Of a stretch of DNA of 27,711 bases, positions 1 through 9,600 are shown piece after piece (within the stretch, counting starts at the first letter, position 1; each line of letters begins with the position of its first letter). The position numbers were made by a program, and so were the translations under genes. Below the pieces are notes generated by a model. That model ran no database searches and was not told where the DNA came from. It was given only the letters and a program-made list of their open reading frames with translations. The stretch covers positions 1 through 27,711 of the forward strand of contig PBNG01000096.1 in NCBI GenBank assembly GCA_002723015.1, in the 5' to 3' direction. Origin of the DNA: Roseibacillus sp. (GTDB taxonomy: Bacteria > Verrucomicrobiota > Verrucomicrobiae > Verrucomicrobiales > Akkermansiaceae).

Positions 1-4
1 GCCC

Positions 5-421
5 ATGGCATTACTCCTCGAAATTGTTACTCCTGAACGGAAGTTTTTTTCCGGTGAGGTCGAAAGTGTCTATCTACCCGGGACGGAAGGAGAAATCGGT
101 GCGCTCCCCGGACACGCTCCTCTTGTTACTGGAGTGAACCCTGGAGAACTCCGTTACAAGGTTGATGGTAATGAGGCGGAGCTTGCGGTTGGCTCCGGAT
201 TTGCGGAAGTCACCCAAGAACAGGTTACGATTCTAACGGACCTCGCGGTGACCGATAGTGAGATTGACGAGAAAAAGGTTGAGGAAGCAATGAAGCGGGC
301 CGAAGAGTCTTTGGCGAACATCGATAGTTCTGAGAATGCGGAAGAGGTCGCGGCAATTCAGGCTTCCATCTCCAAGTCGATGGCTCAGTTGAATCTGAAG
401 AGGAAGCGTCGCCGCATTTAA
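5..421 (+). CDS. atpC: F1Fo ATP synthase epsilon subunit
   Basis: This is the epsilon subunit of the F1 part of ATP synthase. It sits on the central stalk and can inhibit ATP hydrolysis. The 138-residue length is normal. The N-terminal beta-sandwich is seen in the opening MALLLEIVTPERKFFSGEVE, followed by LPGTEGEIGALPGHAPLVT, which is the family hallmark. The C-terminal third is the expected pair of helices, rich in Glu, Ala and Lys, ending in a basic KRKRRR tail. The ATG lies four bases from the window edge, so the ribosome binding site and the upstream subunit genes (normally atpD) are out of view. It is probably the last gene of the atp operon, because a 153-base gap separates it from carB. 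No strong terminator is visible in that gap. Confidence 0.96.
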   Translation: MALLLEIVTPERKFFSGEVESVYLPGTEGEIGALPGHAPLVTGVNPGELRYKVDGNEAELAVGSGFAEVTQEQVTILTDLAVTDSEIDEKKVEEAMKRAEESLANIDSSENAEEVAAIQASISKSMAQLNLKRKRRRI

Positions 422-574
422 GAACGGGACGACAACGAGGCCAAGTGCGCGAGTTGCTCACAAATTGCCAAAAAAGGCACGTTTTCTGACCGAGGGATGT
501 CTTTTTCTCGGGCTGAGCTTGACCGCGGAGCAGGGGCTTGGCAGTAAAACGAAAGTTTAGGCCAGACTAGCCGA

Positions 575-3500
575 ATGCCAAAGGACGAGAGCCTGCAAAA
601 AATCCTGTTAATTGGGTCGGGACCGATCGTGATCGGTCAGGGGTGTGAATTCGACTACTCCGGGACACAAGCGTGCAAGGCATTGCGGGAAGAGGGCTAC
701 GAAGTGGTCCTGGTCAACTCTAATCCGGCCACGATCATGACCGATCCGGAGTTTGCGGACCGGACCTACATTGAACCGATCACCCCCGAGGTGATCCGTA
801 AGATCATTGAGAAGGAAAAACCGGATGCTCTGCTGCCAACTCTGGGTGGACAGACGGCACTCAATGCCTCCATGGACCTGTGGCACAGCGGGGCTCTTGA
901 GGAGCTTGAGGTCCGAATGATCGGAGCCAATGCAGATGCGATCGCCAAGGGAGAGGACCGCCTTCTTTTCAAGGAGGCCATGTTGAAGATTGGTCTCGAC
1001 CTGCCACAGTCTGGGGTAGTCCACACCATGGAGGATGCGCGTAGCGTGGCGGAGGACATCGGTTGTTTTCCCCTCATTATCCGGCCCGCCTATACCCTCG
1101 GTGGCAGTGGAGGTGGGATCGCCTATAACAAGGAAGAATTTGAAACCATCGTGGCGAGGGGACTGGATCTCTCCCCGGTCACGGAGGTCCTCGTGGAAGA
1201 GAGCCTGCTGGGCTGGAAAGAGTATGAGATGGAGGTCATGCGGGACTGTGCAGACAACTGTGTTGTCATCTGCTCGATTGAGAATCTTGATCCCATGGGC
1301 GTTCATACCGGTGATTCCATTACGGTAGCGCCGGCCCAGACCTTGAGTGACCGGGAATACCAGATCATGCGGGATCAATCCTTCGCGGTGATCCGGGAGA
1401 TCGGTGTGGAGACCGGTGGATCGAATATTCAATTTGCGGTGAACCCTGCGGATGGCCGTGTTGTTGTCATCGAAATGAATCCCCGGGTTTCCCGGTCCTC
1501 GGCCCTGGCCTCCAAGGCGACCGGCTTCCCGATAGCGAAGATTGCCGCCAAGCTGGCAGTGGGTTACACGCTCGACGAGCTTCCCAACGATATCACCCGG
1601 GAGACGCCAGCCAGCTTTGAACCGACGATTGATTACGTGGTGACCAAGGTCCCCCGTTTTACCTTCGAGAAATTTCCTGCTGCCGATCCTGTCCTGACAA
1701 CCCAGATGAAGTCGGTTGGGGAGGCCATGAGTATCGGCCGAACCTTCAAGGAGAGCATGCAGAAGGCTCTTCGTTCACTGGAGACAGGTCGGCATGGTTT
1801 CGGCTATGATGGCAAGGATCCCGTGAGCCCTTCCCGGGAGGATATAGAGCGTAAGTTGCATGTTCCCAACAGTGAACGGATTTACTGGATCAAGGTTGCT
1901 TTCGAGCACGGATGGAGCGTGGAAGAACTTTTCGAGGCGACCCAGATTGACCGGTGGTTCCTTGTGCACCTGAAAGAGATCGCGGATGAGGGAGCTAATC
2001 TGGCAGAACTTGATTTGCGGCGCGCGAAAAAACTGGGCTTCTCGGACAGGCAGATCGCCCATGCCCGGGGAGAATCCGAGGATTCGGTGAGGGAAAAGAG
2101 AAAAGGGGTCGGCATTCTCCCAACCTACCGCCTGGTCGATACCTGTGCGGCGGAATTCGAAGCCTACACGCCCTACTATTACTCTACCTTCGGGGACGAA
2201 AACGAGGCCCGGGATTCGGAGCAGAAGAAGATCATTATTCTTGGGGGAGGCCCCAACAGGATTGGGCAGGGGATTGAGTTTGATTACTGCTGCGTGCACG
2301 CTTCGTTCGCGCTTAAGGAACTCGGGTACGAGACCGTGATGGTCAACTCAAACCCCGAAACGGTCTCAACGGACTACGATACGAGCGACAAGCTGTTCTT
2401 TGAGCCGCTTACGCTTGAGGACGTCCTTAACATCTGCGACCAGGAACAGCCTGATGGGGTGATCGTTCAGTTTGGTGGTCAGACCCCTCTCAACCTTGCG
2501 GCAGATCTCGAACGACATGGAGTTCCGATCATCGGAACGTCTCCCAAATCCATTGAGCTTGCAGAGGACCGGAAACATTTCTCGGCTCTTCTTGATGAGC
2601 TTGGTCTGAAGCAGGCCGAGGCGGGCACTGCGGTTTCTGAGGATGAGGCTGTCGAGGTTGCGGGCAGGATCGGATACCCTGTTCTCGTGCGTCCCTCCTT
2701 CGTGCTGGGCGGGCGGGCCATGATGATCGTCTATGATGATGATGAGTTACGTCGTTACATGCGGGAGGCGGTGGATGCGTCGCCGGAGCGGCCAGTCCTG
2801 GTCGACCGTTTCCTGGACGGTGCTACCGAGGTGGACGTGGACTGTATTTCCGACGGGGAAAACACGGTTGTGGGAGCAATCATGCAGCACATTGAGCATG
2901 CGGGAGTTCACTCAGGGGATTCGGCCTGTGTCATTCCCTCCTTCAGTCTTGGGGAAAAAATTGAAGGAGAGATCGAGCAGGCGGCCATCAATCTTGCCAA
3001 GGAACTGGAGGTGAAGGGCCTCATGAATATCCAGTTTGCGGTCAAGGATGGTGAACTCTACGTCATTGAGGTCAATCCAAGGGCCTCTCGCACGGTGCCC
3101 TTTGTCTCCAAAGCGATCGGTGTTCCGCTCGCTAAGATGGCGGCCAAGATCATGGTGGGAGAAAAACTTCCTGACCTTGGACTTACTGAGCGGATCATTC
3201 CTACTCACTATAACGTCAAGGAAGCGGTCTTCCCATGGCCCCGCTTCCCGGGCATCGACATTGTCCTTGGGCCTGAGATGAAGTCTACAGGGGAGGTGAT
3301 GGGCATTGATGAGGACCTTGGCATGGCATACGCGAAGAGCCAGATTAGTGGATTCAATCCCCTGCCCATGGAAGGGAATGTCTTCATCTCCGTAAGTGAC
3401 CGCGACAAGGATGAGGCGGTCTCCGTCGCGGCCCAATTCGTCGAAGCTGGATTCACCCTATTTGCGACGGGGGGAACCTACCGCCGGCTTAAAGAGGCGG

Positions 3501-3766
3501 GAGTAGATGCGCAGCGGCTCTACAAACTCGCCGAGCGGAAGCGTCCGAACGTGCTGGACATGATGAAGAACGGGGAGATTCAGTTTGTGGTGAATACCCC
3601 GAGTAGTCACGAATCAAGGGAGGATGAGGTGATCATCCGTAGCACCGCGGTGGCAAACAAGGTCAGCCATTGCACGAATCTCGCCGCGGCAGATGCCAGC
3701 GTGAAGGCGATTCGTTCCCTACAGGAGAGGGAACTCAAGGTGAAGCCCCTCCAGGAGTATTACTAG
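575..3766 (+). CDS. carB: Carbamoyl-phosphate synthase large subunit
   Basis: With the small subunit CarA, this cytoplasmic enzyme makes carbamoyl phosphate from bicarbonate, ammonia (from glutamine) and two ATP, feeding pyrimidine and arginine synthesis. At 1063 residues it is full length. Two homologous ATP-grasp halves are visible: the first opens with [21 protein letters not shown] near residue 11, the second with [20 protein letters not shown] near residue 550. Each is followed by VNSNPxT and LGGQT/FGGQT motifs and a metal-binding ExNPR segment ([22 protein letters not shown]). The last 130 or so residues form the MGS-like allosteric domain ([14 protein letters not shown]). The ATG at 575 begins exactly where the family begins but has no Shine-Dalgarno sequence. 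carA is not in the window, so the two subunit genes are not adjacent on the downstream side. Confidence 0.98.
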   Translation: MPKDESLQKILLIGSGPIVIGQGCEFDYSGTQACKALREEGYEVVLVNSNPATIMTDPEFADRTYIEPITPEVIRKIIEKEKPDALLPTLGGQTALNASMDLWHSGALEELEVRMIGANADAIAKGEDRLLFKEAMLKIGLDLPQSGVVHTMEDARSVAEDIGCFPLIIRPAYTLGGSGGGIAYNKEEFETIVARGLDLSPVTEVLVEESLLGWKEYEMEVMRDCADNCVVICSIENLDPMGVHTGDSITVAPAQTLSDREYQIMRDQSFAVIREIGVETGGSNIQFAVNPADGRVVVIEMNPRVSRSSALASKATGFPIAKIAAKLAVGYTLDELPNDITRETPASFEPTIDYVVTKVPRFTFEKFPAADPVLTTQMKSVGEAMSIGRTFKESMQKALRSLETGRHGFGYDGKDPVSPSREDIERKLHVPNSERIYWIKVAFEHGWSVEELFEATQIDRWFLVHLKEIADEGANLAELDLRRAKKLGFSDRQIAHARGESEDSVREKRKGVGILPTYRLVDTCAAEFEAYTPYYYSTFGDENEARDSEQKKIIILGGGPNRIGQGIEFDYCCVHASFALKELGYETVMVNSNPETVSTDYDTSDKLFFEPLTLEDVLNICDQEQPDGVIVQFGGQTPLNLAADLERHGVPIIGTSPKSIELAEDRKHFSALLDELGLKQAEAGTAVSEDEAVEVAGRIGYPVLVRPSFVLGGRAMMIVYDDDELRRYMREAVDASPERPVLVDRFLDGATEVDVDCISDGENTVVGAIMQHIEHAGVHSGDSACVIPSFSLGEKIEGEIEQAAINLAKELEVKGLMNIQFAVKDGELYVIEVNPRASRTVPFVSKAIGVPLAKMAAKIMVGEKLPDLGLTERIIPTHYNVKEAVFPWPRFPGIDIVLGPEMKSTGEVMGIDEDLGMAYAKSQISGFNPLPMEGNVFISVSDRDKDEAVSVAAQFVEAGFTLFATGGTYRRLKEAGVDAQRLYKLAERKRPNVLDMMKNGEIQFVVNTPSSHESREDEVIIRSTAVANKVSHCTNLAAADASVKAIRSLQERELKVKPLQEYY

Positions 3767-3805
3767 GGCCGGTGGGAGCTGGTTCTGGAAGGCCGCGTTG
3801 GCTGA

Positions 3806-4783
3806 TTACCGGAAGTCTCGGCTCTCCATGAACTCATACCAGTCTTTTTCGAGGGCGGCATCGTCCTCGTAGCCGTAGACGTCCAGGAGAACGGACTTGG
3901 TGATTGTTTCGCCCTGCCGGGATCGCTCGACCAGCTTCCGGTATTTCGCGATATTCTCATCCGAACTCACGAGGAAGTAGGTGAGGGCAAAGATGTAACC
4001 GGACTGGTTAGGGGTCAGCGTCAGGATCTCAGCCTTGCATACGGTATCGAGTGCTTCCCGGATCCCATCCTTACACATTTTCCTGAGCGGGCTCGGCCAA
4101 GGGTTTTCTGGACCGAGAGTTAATCCGCGTTTGAAATCGGCCTCTTCGTTCGCGTAATAGGTCTTGAAATCCAAGTAGAAGACCCGGCAGAGCCGGAAAA
4201 TCCTGTGTTCGACATAGTAGCCCCATCCTGCGGTCATCCAGAACGGTAAGTTGCCGCTGAGGGATCTTCCTTGGAGGATGGTAGATGCCGTCCCGTGCAC
4301 AAAGACCGGGGTCAGATCCTTTTCCCCGCCCTGCGATTGCTCGGGATCAGCCTTACAGAGTACGTAATAGCGATTATCTGGATCCCCGTAGTTTCTGGTG
4401 ATTCTGCAGAGTTTGAGACGATTCGCGTCCCAACCGCTTCGTTGCTGCTGCTGCTCGAGGACAGCGGTGTAATCGTGGCCCGAACCTACAAGATAAACTG
4501 TGAATCGATACGGAGGATAGTCAGCTCCAGTCGCTCCGGAGGGAGTTCTGAACTTGTTTTCACTGAAGTCCGTGTGGAGTCCGGGCATCACCCTCACGCA
4601 CTCGTCCCAGACCTTCTCCGCATACCTTCTCGCGGGGCTCGTGCTGGTCCCCTTGGCCCGCAGGGCAAAATGATCTGTAAGCGACTCCCTCCACTCGAGA
4701 TTTTTAAAGTGCTGATGCTGAGCCGGTAATGAAGCAGCCAGTACGACCAGCGAGATCATGCAGAGGCTGAAAATCTTTTTCAT
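3806..4783 (-). CDS. Secreted protein resembling a gluzincin peptidase (DUF1570-like) without the zinc site
   Basis: This 325-residue protein is predicted to be exported. The reading frame stays open upstream to 4918, but I chose the ATG at 4783 because it starts a clean signal peptide (MKKIFSLCMISLVVLAASLPAQ). There is no lipobox cysteine. The mature part has the layout of the peptidase MA-like/DUF1570 group: a strand-rich YRFTVYLVGS segment, a histidine-bearing helix (VFVHGTASTIL), then LPFWMTAGWGYYVEH, where active relatives have a pattern like P-W-x-x-E-G-x-A-x-Y-x-E. Where an HExxH zinc motif would be expected the sequence reads HGTAS, so I infer a catalytically dead relative. The family link rests on motif layout only. 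It is convergent with carB and divergent from the next gene. It could equally be a novel periplasmic binding protein. Confidence 0.72.
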   Translation of the reverse strand: MKKIFSLCMISLVVLAASLPAQHQHFKNLEWRESLTDHFALRAKGTSTSPARRYAEKVWDECVRVMPGLHTDFSENKFRTPSGATGADYPPYRFTVYLVGSGHDYTAVLEQQQQRSGWDANRLKLCRITRNYGDPDNRYYVLCKADPEQSQGGEKDLTPVFVHGTASTILQGRSLSGNLPFWMTAGWGYYVEHRIFRLCRVFYLDFKTYYANEEADFKRGLTLGPENPWPSPLRKMCKDGIREALDTVCKAEILTLTPNQSGYIFALTYFLVSSDENIAKYRKLVERSRQGETITKSVLLDVYGYEDDAALEKDWYEFMESRDFR

Positions 4784-5000
4784 ACAGGAAACGTATGCAG
4801 ATCTTGTTCCCATCGCAACGAAGGAAGCCCTTTCAAACCCTGTATCAGTTGAATTTGAGCCCTTCAGGGGATGTTCTCGAATTGCCTCCCTTTCTGCTCG
4901 GGAATTGCTGTGAGTCACTTTGCCCTACCTGAATCGCAGGATAGATGTTGATTTACGGAAACTAGGAGAACCTGATTCCGGTAATAAGGTTCCGTTCCCG

Positions 5001-5501
5001 ATGCATAGAGAGAGAATTGCTGAAACTTCTGTAGGCGAACTGTCTGGTGAGGCAATCGCTGCTACCGCCGGTCGAGTTGACGACTACGAGCTTCCAGATG
5101 GCAGCACCCTATCGGGTGCCACAATGCTGGTATGCTTTTTGGCGGACAGGAAGGATACTCGGGTTGGGAAGGGGAGTCAGATTGATGCGGGAGGGGGAAT
5201 CTGGACTGTCACCGGAGTGCATCTGGCAGATGGGGGCGAGGGCTGGGTAGATCTTGAGTCCTCGGGCCTCCGGGACATCACTCTCGTCAGTCCTGCCGAC
5301 CTGGATTTCCTCTTTGAGGAAGAATGTGATGACTGTTATGGGCGATCTGGCTGGGACGGTAGTACGGATATGCGGTTGGGCAGTCTGGCCGTCGGGTTGC
5401 AATGCACGGAGTGCCCAACCAAGATGTGGGTAATTGATGGGCGGATCCAGCGGGCTTTTGAGGGTGGGGCTCCTGAGTTTACGCCGGGCCGTCGGGCCTG
5501 A
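5001..5501 (+). CDS. Hypothetical protein with a C-terminal Cys4 (zinc-ribbon-like) segment
   Basis: I do not recognise this family. From the ATG at 5001 the product is 166 residues. The frame is also open back to a TTG at 4920, adding 27 residues, and neither start has a convincing ribosome binding site. The N-terminal half is acidic and looks beta-rich (DDYELPDGSTLSG, GGGIWTVTGVHLADGG). Near the C-terminus two pairs of cysteines (CDDC and CTEC) lie about 30 residues apart, a spacing compatible with a structural zinc knuckle. There is no signal peptide or membrane helix. Codon choice in the first part (AGA, ATA, CTA, TTA) is less GC-rich than in neighbouring housekeeping genes, which could mean acquisition or weak selection. 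It is divergent from the secreted protein at 3806-4783, with about 135-215 bases between the starts. Confidence 0.6.
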   Translation: MHRERIAETSVGELSGEAIAATAGRVDDYELPDGSTLSGATMLVCFLADRKDTRVGKGSQIDAGGGIWTVTGVHLADGGEGWVDLESSGLRDITLVSPADLDFLFEEECDDCYGRSGWDGSTDMRLGSLAVGLQCTECPTKMWVIDGRIQRAFEGGAPEFTPGRRA

Positions 5502-5691
5502 TTGATTGCCTCTCCCTAGGTCAGGGCTGGCTGTCAGGATTCGAATGAAGGCAACCCCGGGAAATATCCAGAAAGGCGGGAGTCGTTCACGACCGGATGA
5601 CGTCCCGTATCCTCAACCGGGGGGAATCTTCTTGAGGATCGAAGAAGCAAATTGAACCTGCGGTGACCGGGGTTAGGTTGTCCCATCTCAA

Positions 5692-5826
5692 ATGAAACGC
5701 TTCAAGGCACGGATCAACAGAAGATCAGGAGGCATCCTCGGAGGGTTCTCGCTGGGGATCGCTGTGGTGAGCCTCTATCTCCTGCTGCAACTGTGGATTC
5801 TTCCGTCATTGGGTGTTCCTACCTGA
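5692..5826 (+). CDS. Possible 44-residue single-span membrane protein
   Basis: This short frame runs from ATG at 5692 to TGA at 5824-5826. The translation begins with a strongly basic stretch (MKRFKARINRRSGG) followed by a continuous hydrophobic segment (about residues 15-38, including LGIAVVSLYLLLQLWIL), and ends with PSLGVPT. That layout fits a small inner-membrane protein with its N-terminus inside. There is no clear Shine-Dalgarno sequence, but most genes in this window lack one too. It sits alone in a 518-base gap, so nothing in the context suggests a job. The hydrophobic composition is more protein-like than chance, but at 44 codons a random frame cannot be excluded. Confidence 0.35.
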   Translation: MKRFKARINRRSGGILGGFSLGIAVVSLYLLLQLWILPSLGVPT

Positions 5827-5940
5827 CTCAGTGGAGAGTGCTTTCCGGTCGGGGAGGATAGAGAGAAAAACAGCGAACTTCAGCGAGATATGGCAAAACC
5901 CGGGAAGGCTGATCCCTGACGGGGCTCATCCGATGCAGAA

Positions 5941-5956
5941 CCTCCCCGCGGGGAGG
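5941..5956. repeat. 16-base perfect palindrome
   Basis: The sequence CCTCCCCGCGGGGAGG equals its own reverse complement. It lies 16 bases before the terminator hairpin downstream of the azurin gene. It could form a very GC-rich cruciform or a second stem behind the terminator, or bind a dimeric protein. No gene starts close by, so an operator role is not obvious. Confidence 0.6.
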
Positions 5957-5972
5957 GAGTGGGGAAATAGAA

Positions 5973-5994
5973 AGGCCACGCAGAAGCGTGGCCT
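5973..5994 (-). terminator. Factor-independent terminator of the azurin gene
   Basis: A perfect 9-bp stem (AGGCCACGC with GCGTGGCCT) closes a four-base loop. Read on the minus strand it is followed by TTTCTATTTCC, a moderately U-rich tail. It lies about 26 bases beyond the azurin stop codon, where such a terminator belongs. On the plus strand the stem is followed by purines, so it works in one direction only. Confidence 0.65.
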
Positions 5995-6019
5995 GAAGGG
6001 AGCGGAAAAAGCAGAAGGC

Positions 6020-6487
6020 CTACTTAACTTTGATCACCCCCTTCATGATCCCGAAATGTCCAGGGAACGTGCAAAGGAAGGGGTAGTCTCCCGCGGCTGC
6101 GGGTTTAAATAAAATGGTTTCCTCTTCCTTTGGGCCCAGAATCTTTGTTTTCGCGACAACAAGAGCTGCAAGGGCGGGATCGAGAGGAAGGTAGTCGCCT
6201 GCCTTGTTTGCCACGCCACCGATCGCGAATTTCGGAATATCGGACCCGGGCTTCAGGATCACCACGTTGTGGCCCATGGCAGCCTTGGGCAGGGCTCCGA
6301 TGTTCTTGAAGGTCAGGGCCAAGGTCTGACCGGCCTCAACCTCAATTTCGGCCTTGTCGTATTTCATCTGGTCATTGCCGGTGATGGTGACCTTGACGTC
6401 AGCGTTGGCTGTACCGGCTTTTTCTTCGGCCCAGGTGCTTGGGACGCTTAATACCACAGCTGTCAGCGAGAGGAGGATTGTTCTCAT
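6020..6487 (-). CDS. Azurin/plastocyanin-type copper protein
   Basis: This is an exported type 1 copper protein that would shuttle single electrons in the periplasm. I chose the ATG at 6487 because it starts a signal peptide (MRTILLSLTAVVLSVPSTWA); the frame is open further back to 6574. The mature part closely follows azurin: VTITGNDQMKYD near the start, LPKAAMGHNVV with the first copper-ligand His, and CTFPGHFGIMKG at the end, which supplies the Cys, second His and axial Met ligands. The mature chain has only that one cysteine, so the disulphide of classical azurins is absent. No cytochrome or denitrification gene is adjacent, so its partners cannot be named from context. It is transcribed alone, with a terminator just downstream. 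Confidence 0.92.
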   Translation of the reverse strand: MRTILLSLTAVVLSVPSTWAEEKAGTANADVKVTITGNDQMKYDKAEIEVEAGQTLALTFKNIGALPKAAMGHNVVILKPGSDIPKFAIGGVANKAGDYLPLDPALAALVVAKTKILGPKEEETILFKPAAAGDYPFLCTFPGHFGIMKGVIKVK

Positions 6488-6671
6488 GTTGGCGGGAAGA
6501 TGGGCCGTGTTCTTCGTTGAGCAAGCAAATCTTTTCGATAAGAGCTTGAGAGAGCAACCGGCCGCTAAGATCACTTACTTACGGGATGTTCCCGGAGATT
6601 CTTTCTCAGAGATGTTTCCCGCCTAATCTTATCGGGTGATGATGGTTTTCCGTGAGGCGGCCCTTGTTCTG

Positions 6672-9600
6672 TCACTCTTCCAAGGCGGCCTTCAGGAAGG
6701 GAGCTGTGCGCGAGGTCTTCGAATTAGCAACTTTTTCAGGGGTTCCCTGCACGACAATACGCCCGCCGTCCTCCCCCGCCTCCGGGCCCATATCGATGAT
6801 ATTATCGGCTTCTGCCATGATTCCAGTGTGATGCTCGACCACGACCACGGTGTGGCCCTCATCGACCAAGCGGTGGAGAACGTCGATTAGTCGTTTGACA
6901 TCTTCCAGGTGAAGCCCGATGGATGGTTCCTCGATGAGGTAGAGATTCGCCTGGGTTTTTCGAGTCTTGACCGCTGTTTTGCTGATACGGCCGCGGGTCA
7001 GTTCCGTCACCAACTTGACGCGCTGGGCCTCACCGCCAGAGAGAGTTGGGCTCGGTTGCCCGATCTGGAGATAGCCGAGCCCGGTTTCCTTCAGAAGAGA
7101 AAGAGTCCTATGCAGTTTCCCGTGGGCCGAGAAGAAGTCGGCCGCCTCGTCGATCGTCATGGCGAGAACATCGCCTATGGACTGTCCGTTGTACCGGATT
7201 TCGAGGGTCGCAGGATTGTACCTCTTGCCGTTGCATCCATCGCAATGGGTCCACGTCGAAGGCAGGAAGTCCATTTCGAGTTTGATTCTGCCATTCCCCT
7301 TGCACAACGGGCATTGGCCGCCTGCATTGTTAAAGGAAAACCGGGAAGCATCAAACCCCCTCATCCGGGACTCCGGGAGCTTAGCAAAGAGTTTGCGGAT
7401 TTCATCAAAGATCTTCACGTAGGTTGCAGGGCAGGAACGGGAGGTCTTGCCGATCGGAGACTGGTCGACCTCGTAGCAGTGACGGATTGATTTTACCCCG
7501 GACGCCGAAGTCCAGGTCTTGTTCGGCAGGCGCTTGAAAAGTTCGGCAATTGTACCCCTCATGAGAGAGGACTTTCCGCACCCGGAGATGCCAGTGATCA
7601 CCGTCAGGCGCTCGAGGGGAATTCGAGCCTCGATTTTCTTGAGATTGTTCGCAGAGCATCCCTTGATGCGGAGCCAGCCGGCTCTCGCCGAGGCCTTTGG
7701 AAGCGGCCGACGGGTTTCCCGGATGGGATGCTTGAGTGGGTTGGCCAACGCCCGGCCCGTGATCGATTTTTTGAGTTTCCGAATCTTTGGCAGTGTGCCA
7801 GCAGCAACGATTTCTCCGCCGTGGCGCCCGGCTCCGGGCCCGAGATCTATAATATGGCCCGCTCGCTCCATCGTGTCGTCATCGTGTTCCACTACCAGGA
7901 GGGAATTGCCCTTTGCCCGAAGGGCCTCGAGCGTATCCAGGAGCTTTTGGTTATCTCGGGGATGAAGCCCGATCGTAGGCTCATCCAGGACGTAAAGAAC
8001 CCCGCGGAGGTTTGACCCCAGTTGGGCGGCAAGGCGGATACGCTGGGCCTCACCGCCTGAAAGAGTCCGGGCAGACCGATCGAGCTGGAGGTATCCAAGA
8101 CCCACCTCCTCCAGAAACAGAAGCCGTTGCACGATCTCGGGAATAATATCGCGAGCGATGGTGCGGGCCCTCCCTGCGAAGTGGAACTGCTTTACCACCG
8201 CAGCGGCTTCCGAGACCGGGAGCGTGGTAAGATCCTGGATGGCGTGGTCCTCAATCCTGATGGCCCTCGTGATTTCATTCAACCGGCTTCCCCGGCAGTC
8301 CGGACAAACAACCAGCTCTTCCCTGTCGACCCGGTCGAGCTTACGGTCGAAGTCAATCTCAGCCTCCGTCTTGGAGTTGTAGGCGTTGCGGCGCGACTTC
8401 CGGGAGCGTTTCTGGCTGGGCATGATTTCCCCGTGTCCACGGCAGGTTTTGCACCAGCCGCGCGGCGAATTGAACGAAAAGTGAGCAGGGTCTGGAGCCT
8501 CGAAAGAGCGCCCTGTAACCGGGCTCACCCGCGCCTTTGAAAAAGGATGCAGGAAATTTCTGGAATCAAGGACTCGAAGGGTCCCCTTTCCCAGTCGGAG
8601 AGCGGTTGCGACTGCTTCCCGCAGAAGCGGAAGGCGATAGGTGGCTTTCGAAAGGTGGAGGACCAGAACATCAACGTCATGCTCTTTAAAGCGCTCGAGA
8701 CGTTCGAATTCCGCTACCTCTTTCCATTGGTTATCTACGAGGAGACGCTCATACCCCTGTCTCTCAGCCCAGGCCGCGATATCGGTGTGGAATCCTTTCC
8801 GGCCACGGATGACCGGAGCAAGAATGTCGACAGGGCCTCTTTTTAGACGAGAGCGAATCGCCTCGACGATGGCGTTCTCGGTCTGCGGAATAACGGGCTC
8901 TCCGGAAACGGGACAGTGCTGGGTCCCCAACTTGGCGTAGAGTAGCCGGAGAAAGTGATAGATCTCCGTTACCGTAGCAACGGTGGATTTACCTCCACCC
9001 TGTGAAATTCTCTGTTCGATCGCGACGGTGGGAGGGAGACCCGAAATGAAGTCAATGTCCGGTTTTTCCATTTGCTCTGCGAATTGGCGAGCATAGGGGG
9101 ACATGGAGTCGAGGAATCGTCGCTGGCCCTCCGCGAAGATGATGTCAAAGGCAAGAGTCGATTTGCCGCTCCCGCTCAGCCCGGTGACGACCACAAACTT
9201 GTCCCGGGGTATGGCAACCTCTACGTTTTTCAGATTATGTTCACGGGCTCCGGAAACTTGGATGGTGTTCTGGAGGCGGGTCTTGGAAACGGGTGCAGAC
9301 CAACGGGTGCTGTTGCTGTTCTGACTGTCGCCCAGTAGCGGAGCGAGGTAGAGGGCGGTCTCGGTGGTGCCCTTCACTACTTCCTCCGGTGTTCCCCTGG
9401 CAATAATCCTGCCTCCCTCGGACCCTGCTCCGGGACCTACATCGATCAGATAGTCTGCAGACTTGATGACATCCAGATTGTGTTCGATGACCAGCAGGGA
9501 ATGCCCGATGTCCACAAGCCGTTCAAAGACCGAAAGAAGCTTTTCGATGTCGCCGAAGTGCAGTCCTGTTGTTGGTTCATCAAGAATGAGAAGCTCGCGG

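Larger units (their letters stand above)
5502..6019. other. 518-base stretch without an assured gene
   Basis: No recognisable gene lies between the Cys4 protein and the azurin gene. It holds two tiny open frames on the plus strand (5545-5655, 36 codons; 5692-5826, 44 codons, listed separately), an 8-bp inverted repeat (5609-5616 with 5632-5639), a 16-base perfect palindrome (5941-5956) and a factor-independent terminator for the azurin gene (5973-5994, minus strand). A 99-codon frame at 5813-6112 runs through the palindrome and terminator into the antisense of the azurin gene and is not credible. I see no tRNA cloverleaf or attachment-site repeat here. Confidence 0.6.

Noticed and set aside
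466..487. TGCC-A6-GGCA hairpin followed by a few T residues after atpC
   Set aside because: The stem is only four base pairs and the tail is short and interrupted, so a terminator call is not supported.
519..550. TTGACC with a possible downstream -10 before carB
   Set aside because: No acceptable -10 is found at 16-18 bases; the nearest (TAAAAC) is 20 bases away.
608..1432. 274-codon frame antisense to carB
   Set aside because: It lies wholly within an intact, highly conserved gene, and its product has no recognisable domain; this is a codon-bias shadow.
5813..6112. 99-codon plus-strand frame
   Set aside because: It passes through the palindrome and the terminator hairpin and into the antisense of the azurin gene; no domain or start signal.
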